From Siphonodentalium dalli (taxonomy: Eukaryota > Mollusca > Scaphopoda > Gadilida > Siphonodentaliidae): DNA of 64,000 bases. The position numbers and the translations under genes are program-made. Shown here piece after piece: positions 33,901-44,095 of this stretch. The notes beneath the pieces are model-generated. The model saw only the letters and a program-made list of their open reading frames with translations. It made no database searches and was not told the DNA's origin. Positions within the stretch are counted from its first letter, which is position 1; each line of letters begins with the position of its first letter. The DNA is taken from contig CP136064.1 of the NCBI GenBank assembly GCA_032622095.1, forward strand, positions 211,868,205 to 211,932,204. Direction: 5' to 3'.

Positions 33901-34470
33901 GGCCCGACTTCACCCGGGCTGTTTCACATCTGCTTTCCGGTGAAAGGTGCGATTTGACCTTCAATTGACTATTTCGAAAGTCAAGGTCAGGTCAGGGTCA
34001 TGATTTGTCCAGTCCAAAACACCCCCACCCGTAGAAAACTACCCATAGGTATCAAATTTCGTCGAAATCCGTCCGTTTTACCCAACTTGACCTTTAATTA
34101 ACAATTTTGAAGGTCAAGGTAAGGTCAGAGTCATGATTTGACCCGTCCAAAACACCCCCCCCCCCGACAAAAGTACCCATAGGTATCAAATTTCGTCGAA
34201 ATCTATCCGTTTTATCCGAGTTGACCTTTGATTGGCCATATTGAAGGTCAAGGTCAGGCCGAGGTCACGATTTGACCCGTTCAAAACTCTCCTCAGACCA
34301 AAGTATCCCTAGTATCAAATTTCGCCGAAATTTGTCCGTTTTACCCAAATTGACATTGCATTGACAGTTTTAAAGGTCAAGGTCAGGTCGGGGTCACGAT
34401 TTGACCCGTTCAAAACACTTCCCGGACACAAATACCCATAGGTATCAAATTACGTTGAAATCTATGGAAA
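33901..34470. repeat. Tandem repeat, about 118-bp unit rich in AAGGTCA sites
   Basis: Four to five copies of TTGACCTT...ATT, GAAGGTCAAGGTCAGGTC, GGGTCA-GATTTGACCCGTCC, AAAACACCCC, ATAGGTATCAAATTTCGTCG, AAATC--TCCGTTTTACCC. The block starts with GGCCCGACTTCACCCGGGCT, like the hairpin at the ends of the units at 42438-46348, so it is a relative of those units. TCAAGGTCA is the extended half-site recognised by ERR/SF-1-type nuclear receptors, here probably a by-product of the repeat. Confidence 0.85.
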
Positions 34471-34900
34471 GCCGAGGAGGACATGTTGGTTGCTAATTGC
34501 TAGATATACGACGCGGTATTTTGAAGGTGTTTCAAACTAGGAGATAGAAGTATTCTGCCTTTCAAATGGTGATGAATTATAGTAGTTTATTCAAATTTTA
34601 TGGCATAAATTTTTATTAAAACCGTATATACTATAAAAAATTAATGACTCGAAAATTAAGTGGGCCTTTAAACAAAGTCACAATTGCATTTAGGCTCATC
34701 TCATACTCGTCCATTCAGCGATATTCTACTGCGCAGTTTGTTATAGCCTCCAGTATTTATTGAGCGTTATACCCCCAACTGTTATAATTCGCCTTTAGCA
34801 GGCGTACTCTTGCCTCAGATTATTGAGATATTAGGTCACACATAATCACATTAAATCGCATCGTAACATAGCAATTGTGTGGGCTCCTTGGCGTGAATAT
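34471..34900. other. Intron sequence, nothing recognised
   Basis: AT-rich, no features supported. Confidence 0.5.
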
Positions 34901-35705
34901 GTAATGAGAAATAAGGTCATACGTAATGACATTAAACTCAAGAAAACCCTCGAAAACAAAACAAAATCACATTTAATGTTTTACGTTATTTCCTTCATAA
35001 AAAGAATCTTCGTGATAATGAACCCTCTCGTTACTTTAGAATATAGAATTAACCTTAAAATAAAAAAAATCTTTGGAACACAGAACCTTCGGAATAACGA
35101 ACCTTCGGATTGGTGAACCTTCGGAATAGCGAACATTCAGAGAAATTTCGGAATAGTGGACCTTCAGGATAGTGAACCTTCGGAATAGAGCCATGCCCCC
35201 CAATATTCATATTATATGCCCAGAGTTCAAAGGTATGGACCCATAAAATTCTAAACTTGGCCCTTAAAATAATGAACTCCAAATTGGAGCACACACAGAA
35301 CACCACTTAAGTCAACTGAACCTATGTCATGTCCCAATGCGGGAGGGTCCATATATACCACAACATTCATAGTATATGCCAAGAATTCAAAGGTATGGGC
35401 CCACGTAATGACATAAAATCTCAAGAAAACCAGCGAAAACAAAAACAAATCACATTTAATGTTCTAAGTTAAGTTATTTCCTCCTGTATCTGTATCGGTG
35501 TGCGCGCATGATCAGTTCGGATGTGAGCGCACACTCCATATAAAGAATCTTTGTGAAAATGAACCCTCTCAAATTAGTCTCAATACTTTAAAATATAGAA
35601 TTAACCTAAAAATAACAAAAACCTTCGGAATAGAGAACCTTCGGAATAGCGGACCTTCGGGATAGCAAACCTTCATAATAGAAGCATGTCCCCACAATTA
35701 CACCG
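34901..35705. repeat. Direct duplication of about 300 bp with 17-18-bp minisatellite ends
   Basis: Segments 34905-35190 and 35395-35700 match: GTAATGACAT-AAA--CTCAAGAAAACC, CACATTTAATGTT, AAAGAATCTT-GTGA-AATGAACCCTCTC, TATAGAATTAACCT. Each ends in tandem copies of CCTTCGGAATAG-GAA (five to six in the first, three in the second). Between them ATTCAAAGGTATGG-CCCA occurs twice as well. The second copy has an insertion around GTGTGCGCGCATGATCAG. Confidence 0.8.
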
Positions 35706-35946
35706 GTGACGTAAACACATGTGCCAATCTTAGTTGTACTCTCGTAATTATCGGTACGATGAAACGGTGACGGAATCTGACGAGGTTTGCCGAATGTACA
35801 ATCACCCAGTGAATTATCCATCGCCCATGCGATGCAAAAAAACCAAAAGCAATAAACACCACACTACGGTGGCGTAATAATCACCAACAGGATGTAGTAT
35901 AACACAGACGGGCTATGTAAATATATTGGTTTAACTGGATACTCAC

Positions 35947-36255
35947 TGGTCTGGGTGTAACACATGACCCCTGCAACCAAGGTGGTGTCACAGAATGACG
36001 GCCCGAGTGGACAACTAAACACAGAGGACTCACTGCCGGTGCAGTGAATTTCAGTTATCAGACGTAGTCTGTTGTCGTCAGAACCCTCTATGAAAGCCAC
36101 CCCTCCATTGTGACCCAGCTCTCGGCACGCGACCTCTGCCTCGTCGTCGTCCCAATATGATTGACACACGTGACTCCAGATGCCACCATCTTGCACCATA
36201 ATGGTACCAATGTTGGGGAAATCATCAGAACAGCTTTGAATCTTTATATTCCGTC
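35947..36255 (-). CDS. SRCR domain exon
   Basis: Acceptor GCATTATTTAG (phase 1, start 36255) and donor A|GTGAGT (phase 1, end 35947) bound 309 bp. It reads RNIKIQSCSDDFPNIGTIMV, GGIWSHVCQSYWDDDEAEVACRELGHNGGVAF, ITEIHCTGS, VFSCPLG, SFCDTTLVAGVMC. It has the six core cysteines plus an extra one near the N-terminus. The frame is intact. Confidence 0.94.
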
Positions 36256-36410
36256 CTAAATAATGCAAACACAATTATAAAGAATTTCAACGAAATCAAA
36301 TTCCAGCTTGATTGTAAAGCCATACACATATCTATTATCTCGTTCCCATTGTCTGTTTCTTGGACCCATGCGTATTTTCTAATTTTAAAAGGGCGCGCCA
36401 TATATGAGAG

Positions 36411-36836
36411 TTAAAGGTACGCAATCCTATCAGAGGGTCCCCATATCATCAAGATACAACAACAACAACATTTCTTCAAAATATACTTTATTTATCAGAA
36501 TCTATTAACTGCAACAAAATAATGTTAACCACTGTCAACTATGGTATAAAATGTCCCCAAAACGTGTTATTTATCAACATTTTGTTCAACGAAATATGGC
36601 CGTATTATCACTTGAGTATTCACGAATTTGGCTGTATTACCACTTATTTTTAGAGTTATCCATCTACATCCACAATCTTGACCGAACAATTGAAATAACA
36701 AACTTCAAAAATCGATATCTGATCACTCTGAGCTTTGACGGGTGGGTTCCTCGACTCGAATCAAATATATTTTACACCCGAAGCCAAAGAAATAGTAATA
36801 TAGGAGCGTTAGATCGGATTGAGTGAGTACCTTTAA
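36411..36836. mobile_element. TTAA-ended MITE, about 425 bp
   Basis: TTAAAGGTAC-CAATCC at the left is inverted at the right as GGATTGAGTGAGTACCTTTAA, so TTAA plus short terminal repeats bound the element. An inverted copy lies at 40305-40760 and a fragment at 30940. The only frame in it, about 90 codons, has no recognisable domain and is disrupted in the other copy. Confidence 0.72.
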
Positions 36837-37225
36837 TGTAGCTAAAAACTAGAGGTGGTAGAACCACAACAAGACTAAGGATACACACGCAGTGCAATTG
36901 GGATACATTAATTTTTCGAGAAAAAAAACAAGGAATACAAGCTCGGATAGAATTATGCATGTTATGGGCAATTTCTAACCTTTTATGTTAGGGTTGACTA
37001 ATATTGAATGAGTAAGTGTTACTGTATATACCAGACATTATCTTAAAATAATGTGTAGTATGTGAAACTATGAACTGAAGGAGTTCTCCACGAGTTTGAT
37101 CTAAAAGTGAAATTTTCGGAATACATTTATTCTCTGATCAAACGATATTGAGAGATACAGGCAGAAGATATATACAAAAGATTGAGAATGTTGCAGTATA
37201 TGTATAATATGTACACGAACTACCC
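36837..37225. other. Intron sequence, nothing recognised
   Basis: No features supported. Confidence 0.5.
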
Positions 37226-37400
37226 ATCATCATCATCATCATCATCATCATAGTCGTCCTTGTGGTTTTCGTCGTCCTGATCATGATCATGATCATCATC
37301 ACCATCATCAGTATCTTCATCATCATGCATCATCATCATCGTTATCACTATCATCATCATCATCTTATTCTTCTTCTTCTACGTCGTCATCGTCATAACC
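37226..37400. repeat. Compound (ATC)n microsatellite
   Basis: CATCATCATCATCATCATC runs at 37228-37252 continue as impure CATGATCATCATC, TCATCATGCATCATC and TTCTTCTTCTTCTACGTCG tracts. The all-methionine frame on the opposite strand is a by-product. Confidence 0.92.
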
Positions 37401-37610
37401 GCACCAACAACAACACTGTATAGAGTGTTCAATAGCGTTTGACTTAATCAGCCAACAAATATTGAATTATGTTAGTTCCCTCACATAATCCTTGTCACAA
37501 TAATAGTCTGCCTGATACACGTACATGTATAATCAACATGTATATATGAGTATTATATCTTTTGAGGGGGGGGGGCGGTCGATTGCCTATTACACTAGTT
37601 ATGAACCAAC

Positions 37611-37970
37611 CTTGTGGTAGCAAAGTGTCGAAGCAGAAGACGGCGGCGTAGTTGGTTCCCTGAAGTGTGTCGCATGATCCTGTGACGTCATAAGAGCACT
37701 GCATTACTGATGTCTCATTCCCAAGGCACTGCAAGTACGGAAGCACGAAATCACGTGACGATTGTTGTCCAGATTGTCTACCCGATACAGGATTGTCGAT
37801 GCCAAATGATCCAGGTGGGAGTCGGAGCCCATATTCGAAACCGAGGCTATGACATGTGACCCACGTGTCGTCCGTATCGAATCCAGTTCCGCATATTGGT
37901 TTTCGTTCTGATGCGCCGTCTACTAGCACGGATACAATTCCATGATTATGGTCACCATATTCCAGTGTAG
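37611..37970 (-). CDS. SRCR domain exon, diverged
   Basis: Acceptor ACACCTGTAG (phase 1, start 37970) and donor G|GTTGGT (phase 1, end 37611) bound 360 bp. It reads TLEYGDHNHGIVSVLVDG, RKPICGTGFDTDDTWVTCHSLGFEYG, an inserted SGRQSGQQSSRD loop, VLPYLQCLGN, VMQCSYDVTGSCD, and AAVFCFD. Six cysteines are in place, but the loop is longer and the usual WDD is GFD, so this is the most diverged intact domain. The donor GTTGGT is weak but gives the expected phase. Confidence 0.86.
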
Positions 37971-38600
37971 CTACAGGTGTGGAAAATAAAACAAGGTCAT
38001 TGTTTTCCAAACTACTGCGGAAGTCATGTGTTTTGTTAACAAAAATGCATGTGAATGTGCATGTGTACCCTTATCAAAGATTCACACACATATCCAAAGG
38101 TACGACCTTTCGGGAACCCTTATCAACGAAAACATGATCAATTCAATATCTTTAACGCACAACTAAAACATGACTTATAGCCTAACGACAAGGGACCTCA
38201 TCTCTTTGGGTTAATTCCAATTTCAACAAGGTCATGGACATTTAAAGAGTCAATTTCAATCAATCATACAGTGAATGACATAAATAATCGATGTACTCCC
38301 ACGTTTACATGCACAGCGTTGTATTGCATTACTTATTTTATTACACGCTTGTTCTTAGAATTACAATGTTCTTGTTGTGTCGTATAATTTACAAAACCGT
38401 GTGGCGTATTCTATACATATCCCGTTGACGTCACCATGCAGACGCAAATAACGTTCGCCTCAACCGTAAAACCATAACTATAAATAAAAGCATCAGCACA
38501 CCTGCACATGTAGGTGCCTAAATAAACCTTGTAATCCTGTTTTCCTTGTTAATTCACATATTCTAGGACGGGTCGCATGTAATAAACACTGAACGATATC
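37971..38600. other. Intron sequence, nothing recognised
   Basis: No gene or repeat is supported here. Confidence 0.5.
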
Positions 38601-39610
38601 GGAGGCCAAATTCACATTTAATAATCAATTGCGCTTAAGCGCAATTCATGGTTATATGTAACTAAACACCCCTGATGAATAAATAGGTTTATCCATAACT
38701 TAACATTAACTCCTATTGACATATCACCTGTTGTTTCATTGATTTGGATGGGTAGGGAGCTAGCCCAACTTCTTTATCAAAATGGCTGACTCGCAATAGT
38801 ATCACCTTCTGTTTTAGTTGGAGCGACTCGTGATAGCATTATATTATCTTCGGTATATATTAGTTGGGGCTACTCGCAATAGCATTACTTTCTGTATTAG
38901 TCGAGGCGACATTGATTTTCTTCAATTTTCGAGTATACAGGCACACCATATGAGGGAAGCAAGCCCTCGGTGACACCACATGCACAGTTCACACTATATG
39001 ACCATGGAAATACTATAGATTTGTGCAAGAGATGCTAATTTAATAAAAAAAACTAGAGCTCGAGGACTGAGACACCAAAGCTCCAGGAATGAGACACCAA
39101 TTGTTTGGGACAGGGATGCTGATAATATGAAAATATGTTTTTTTTCCCCTGATGTAAGTCAATAAGTAAACCATATGAGGTAAGCAGCCCTCATGCAGTG
39201 ACATCACATGCATGATATTGCTATAGTATATGACCATAGTAATGGCCCAAATCTGTGCAAAAATACATTTAAAAACATCATATATAAAATTACTAGAGTT
39301 CCGGGAAGGAGACATCAATTCTTTGGATATAGGGCTGCTGATAATATGTAATTAGGGATTATCATTGTTGAACACAATTGAGTCACAGTTGACTGTTGAG
39401 TACAGGTTAAAATTAGCCCAATGTGCTCCTCTTGTGTTGCTAGGTGATACACCAGGTCATGCCAATAGTTTATGGGTAGGTTAGATAGTAGTCACAATTA
39501 CGCTTACACAATTCATTATGCCTAAGCGTAAATGCCCTATTTGTGCTTAAGCACAATATGTGGTATTTTCGCTTAAGCGCAATTCATTATTAAATGTGAA
39601 TTTGGCCTCC
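38601..39610. mobile_element. 1-kb non-autonomous DNA element with 40-bp inverted ends
   Basis: GGAGGCCAAATTCACATTTA ATAAT then ATTGCGCTTAAGCG at the left is mirrored at the right by CGCTTAAGCGCAATT then ATTAAATGTGAATTTGGCCTCC (ending 39610). Inside are three copies of a 45-50-bp unit with G-CGACTCGCAATAGCATTA (38785-38915) and a direct duplication of about 220 bp (38940-39150 and 39165-39355) that includes CATATGAGG-AAGCA-GCCCTC and GGGATGCTGATAATATG. No transposase is seen, and no clean target duplication could be assigned. Confidence 0.75.
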
Positions 39611-39931
39611 CATGGAACGACATATGTGTTAATGGGTTTGTCGATACGGCACTTGTTTTAATTTTAATCTTGGATAGACTTAAATTGGCACAATTCCTCA
39701 TTCCTGCTATGGTGACGCTATAGTTATATTACTTTGGTAATGGTGCACATGATAATAGAAGAAATACAGTACGAAAAATCCGTTTTTATCCCGTATTTTT
39801 TAAACTGATACTCGGTAATCACCACTCTGTGTTAGGTGTTATTCGGGAGAAAAAATCGTGATGGCACCCTCGTTTGTCTTCAATGAGTTAAATTTTGCCG
39901 CATGAAAATGACCAGCGTATCAACAACTTAC
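39611..39931. other. Intron sequence, nothing recognised
   Basis: No features supported. Confidence 0.5.
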
Positions 39932-40264
39932 TTTCCCCGAAACACACCACTGATACGTCATAGCCATGTGTCATACATTTCTGGCCGATGTTCGTCATCC
40001 ATCCTCCATTCCTGCAGTGAAATAAACTTCCCCTGGATATAAAATCCGTGTCACACGACACTGACGTCATCATGATGTCACCTGATCCGGGGCCATAGTA
40101 AGATCCCGGAAGTGCCTTGCCGTCTGCGTATCCCAACTGGCGACATGCTATTGGTCCCAGCCTCGGGTCCATGTTTTCATCGCATATTGTTCCGGAGACG
40201 CCATCAAACGTTATTTCCAACGTACCATAGTTCTCGCCACCACCAATTAAATTCACATTGATGC
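39932..40264 (-). CDS. SRCR domain exon
   Basis: Acceptor TTAATTGTAG (phase 1, start 40264) and donor A|GTAAGT (phase 1, end 39932) bound 333 bp. It reads INVNLIGGGENYGTLEITFD, VSGTICDENMDPRLGPIACRQLGYADGKAL, YYGPGSGDIMMTSVSCDTD, LFHCRNGGW, KCMTHGYDVSVVC. Six cysteines and the LGYADG turn are conserved and the frame is intact. Confidence 0.95.
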
Positions 40265-40304
40265 CTACAATTAAAGATGCATAACGCGAATTAACGCTCC
40301 CAAA

Positions 40305-40760
40305 TGACTATTTCTTTGGCTTCGGGGGTGAAAAATATTTTATTCGAGTCGAGGACCCACCCATCAAAGCTCAGAGTGATCAGATATCGATTTTTTAAAT
40401 TTGTTATTTCACGAAATGTGTAATCAGTTGTGGCCCAAAAACGAGTCGTCAAACCGATTGCCTGGGACAAAATTTGGGATGAAGATGGATAACTCTAAAA
40501 TCAAGTGGTAATACGGCCAAATATCGTGACAGGCAAGTGATAATACGGCCATATTTCGTTAAACAACATGTTGATAAATAACTCGTTTTGGGAAATATTA
40601 TACCGTATTTGAAAGCGGTTAGTATTATTGTGTTGTAATTAAGCGATTCTGATAACAAAAGCGTATTTTGAAGAAATGTTTTTGTTGTTGTTGTTGTTGT
40701 TGTTGTTGTAACTTAATAATATGGGGACCGTCTGATCGGATTGAGTTCCTTTAAAAAAAA
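40305..40760. mobile_element. Inverted copy of the 36411 MITE family with (TTG)n tract
   Basis: In reverse orientation relative to 36411 it carries ACTATTTCTTTGGCTTCGGG, CGAGTCGAGGACCCACCC, CATCAAAGCTCAGAGTGATC, AATACGGCCA-AT, GATAAATAAC-CGTTTTGGG, and ends GATCGGATTGAG-TCCTTTAA. A (TTG)n microsatellite, about 30 bp at 40679-40709, corresponds to the CAACAACAACA tract of the other copy, so the repeat is part of the element. Confidence 0.78.
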
Positions 40761-42252
40761 CAAGCACACAAAGAGTCCCTGGAGTCTTGTTTATTTTGTG
40801 GGATCCATCAAAGTCAAAAACCGTTACTTCTATTTAGCAATAATACCCAGCTAGTGAGTTGTGAAGATTCTAAACCATATGGATAAATTATTCTTTGTCA
40901 TTATAATTGTAAGCTACCAATATGATGGGAAGAACTCGATATCTTTATTAATGACCATTTCGGGAAACGATAGCAGCTGTTCTTCTCGTAATGAAAAGTG
41001 ACAGTGTTGATAATTGTTTAAAGACATATTATGTACTTGTTCGGGTGCATGCAACTTATAAGTTAGTACCCAGACGCTATGCCAACCTGGGGAATGTAGC
41101 ATTTGAAATTGACCATACCACTCCATAGAAAACATCGTTTGAGGTACGCTCAATTGAAAATAATTACATCTAGATTCGGGACGCAATTATCGTCGATAAT
41201 CTAACGCAAATTAGTTCATCATCGAGAGTCATTGCATTTAATTAATATATAAGAATGTCGATACGTGTTCGTCAATTTGGATTAACATTCGTAAACATAA
41301 CTACCTTGAGCAAGAGTATTCTCCATTTCTATTTGATCACCCTACCGGGGTGTTTCACATCACTTTGAAGCATACAAAAACACCTTATGTGATCACATCG
41401 GGAGGGGAATTATTAAAATCTTGCATAACACATCATTACATGCAGCATTAAAGTACTGACTCATTCTGAGTTTGATAATGCGTCATGCATGCATTCATGC
41501 AGTCTATATATTTTCCTCTACGATGAACGGTGTTCTGAAAACGAATATAACAATTTATTTGAATACCAAAAAAGTCATTATTCACTCTCAACGATTTTAT
41601 AATAGTTCCATTATAAATCGGTCAGCAATTTTAGTTGTCGAACGTGAGACAAAACGAAGAATCCTCCCCCTTCCATCTCCATAGTCTCCCCATGAACTAT
41701 TTTATTGCCAATACCATATATATGACATATATTTCAGAACCCACGTAATATCCGAGTTATCTATCTACGGTCAAACCCCGATATTAACGCAAAATGACAA
41801 GAATAATTATTTATACATTCATGACATATATAGGGAGAATGACCCTGCTTAATGTCGTTCTCCCTTTCTGTCAGATAGATAATAAACTATCTGAAACGGG
41901 TTCCCTTAAATTCGGGAACCTTTATTCAGCGTCAGATGTGCATGCGGCCCTTTTGTGAGTTAGGGGCATGTGGCCCCTGTGTGCGCTTCGCGCACACGAC
42001 AGACAGATCCTACTTTTGTATATACATTGATCATATTATTATGCTACTTCAATATATCCTGGGGCAAATAGGTTCACATTGGACCTAAATCTTGACATTG
42101 GTTTATATTGGACTTATTTGGTTCTGAATTAAGCCCGTAGTGGACTTATACCGTTATCCTATTGGAAGGCCCGGGCTACAGTGAAAACAGATACATGTAT
42201 ATAAAGACCGTACATCTGGTGCTGAAATAGGCCCATGGTGAGCGTATTTGTT
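40761..42252. other. Intron sequence with satellite-related block
   Basis: No gene is recognised. At 42060-42170 TTGGACTTATTTGGTTCTGA then ATTAAGCCC-TA-TGGACTTAT is the reverse complement of the AATAAGTCCAATAT...GGGCTTAGTTCAGAATCAAAT block of the 1-5377 satellite. At 41984-41998 TGTGCGCTTCGCGCACA is a perfect short palindrome of a type that recurs at 60400 and 62085. Confidence 0.6.
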
Positions 42253-42437
42253 TTTTTTATTTATTTAATAAAAAATATTTAAAATCAAAATAAAATAAAA
42301 ACTAACGCCGTTATAACCTTCGCCAGGGTACCCCGAGTCACCACACCAAATTTGGTTGAAATCGGTCCAGCAGTCTGGGAGAAAAATACGGACAGACAGA
42401 CAGACGGACGGACAGATCCTACTATTATATATATATA
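42253..42437. mobile_element. Fragment of Helitron-like element (right end)
   Basis: Contains CCAAATTTGGTTGAAATCGG then TCCAGCAGTCTGGGAG, a run of GACAGACAGACAGACGGACG, and ATCCTACTATTATATATA before CTAG of the next unit. This is the same end structure as the units that follow, from a different family. Confidence 0.55.
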
Positions 42438-44060
42438 CTAGAAGGTGACCCGACTTCGTCCGGGCTTTGACCTTGAATTGTCTATTTTGAAGGCCAAGGT
42501 CAAGTGGGGTCACGATTTGACCCGTCCAAAACACAGTGCCCGAACAAAAGTACCCGACAAAAGTACCCGTCGAAATCCATCCGGTTTTACCCGATTTGAC
42601 CTTGAATTGTAAGGTCAGGTGGGGTCAAACACCAACACCCCAAAAATGGTGGAAATCGGCCCAGCGGATACCGGGAAATCGGCCCAGCGATACCGAGATA
42701 CCCTATGCATCAAATTTCGTCCGTAAAAATCCGCCAGTTTAACCCGATTTGATTTCCACTCCAGTATATAAACGCGCCTCATATACACACGCTCATTAAT
42801 TATCAAGTTTCAACGAGATATCGCCAAGACGTCTGAAACAGTCAAATGCATCGGCCGGTTAAGCGTTAACGTGATCTAACGTTATGACCTCTAACGACGT
42901 CATAGAAGTTACGCATTGTTTTTATCCTGATGGAAGATAGTACCACTTCTTCTGGATAATTGAGGCAGATAACTAAAACGGATACATACGAATTATATAT
43001 ATCGTTGGAAAGAGACAACACGAAAGATTCTCACAGTGTCATTATTATGACTGGCATTTTATTATTCGCGCTGTTTCGAATCGATTTGTAAGCACCGAAC
43101 TCAAATGAAAGTCCCGTAACACAGCGTAAAAACAGATTTGAACTCGGCACGTGAAAAGTTGACCTCGGATCTGAAAATCAATAGGCCTATGTTACTCCTG
43201 GCCCGAAAATACCCCCACATACCAAGCTTCATCGAAATCGGGTCGGCCGTTTTCGAGTTCATCGATTACACACAAACAAACAAACAAACAAACAGATCTT
43301 CCAAAATATATAATAGACTAGAAGGTGACCCGACTTCGTCCGGGCTTTGACCTTGAATTGACCATTTTGAAGGTCAAGGTCAGGTGGGGTCAAACACCAA
43401 CACCCCAAAAATGGTGGAAATCGGGCCAGCGGATACCGGGAAATCGGCCCAGCGGATACCGAGATACCCTATGCATCAAATTTCGACCGTAAAAATCCGT
43501 CAGTTTAACCCGATTTGATTTCCACTCAAGTATATAAACGCGCCTCATATACACACGCTCATTAATTATCAAGTTTCAACGTAAAGATAAATTACTATCG
43601 GTGCCCGAGATATCGCCAAGACGTCTGAAACAGTCAAATGCATCGGCCGGTTAAGCGTTAACGTGATCTAACTTTATGACCTCTAACGACGTCATAGAAG
43701 TTACGCATTGTTTTTATCCTGATGGAAGATAGTACCACTTCTTCTTGATAATTGAGGCAGATAACTAAAACGGATACATACGCATTATATATCGTTGGAA
43801 AGAGGAAACACGAAAGATTCTCACAGTGTCATTATTATGACTGGCATTTTATTATTCGCGCTGTTTCGAATCGATTTGTAAGCACCGAACTCAAATGAAA
43901 GTCCCGTAACACAGCGTAAAAACAGATTTGACCTCGGCACGTGAAAAATTGACATCGGATCTGAAAATTAATATGCCTATGTTACTCCCCGGCCGAACAT
44001 ACGCCCACATACCAAGTTTAATCGAAATCGGCTGGGCCGTTTTCGAGTCCATCGATTACA

Positions 44061-44095
<35 letters not shown>

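Noticed and set aside
37138-37326. Poly-methionine frame on the minus strand
   Set aside because: By-product of the (ATC)n microsatellite.
40914-41186. 90-codon minus-strand frame between SRCR exons
   Set aside because: No cysteine pattern, splice phase or domain matching SRCR or any family I recognise.
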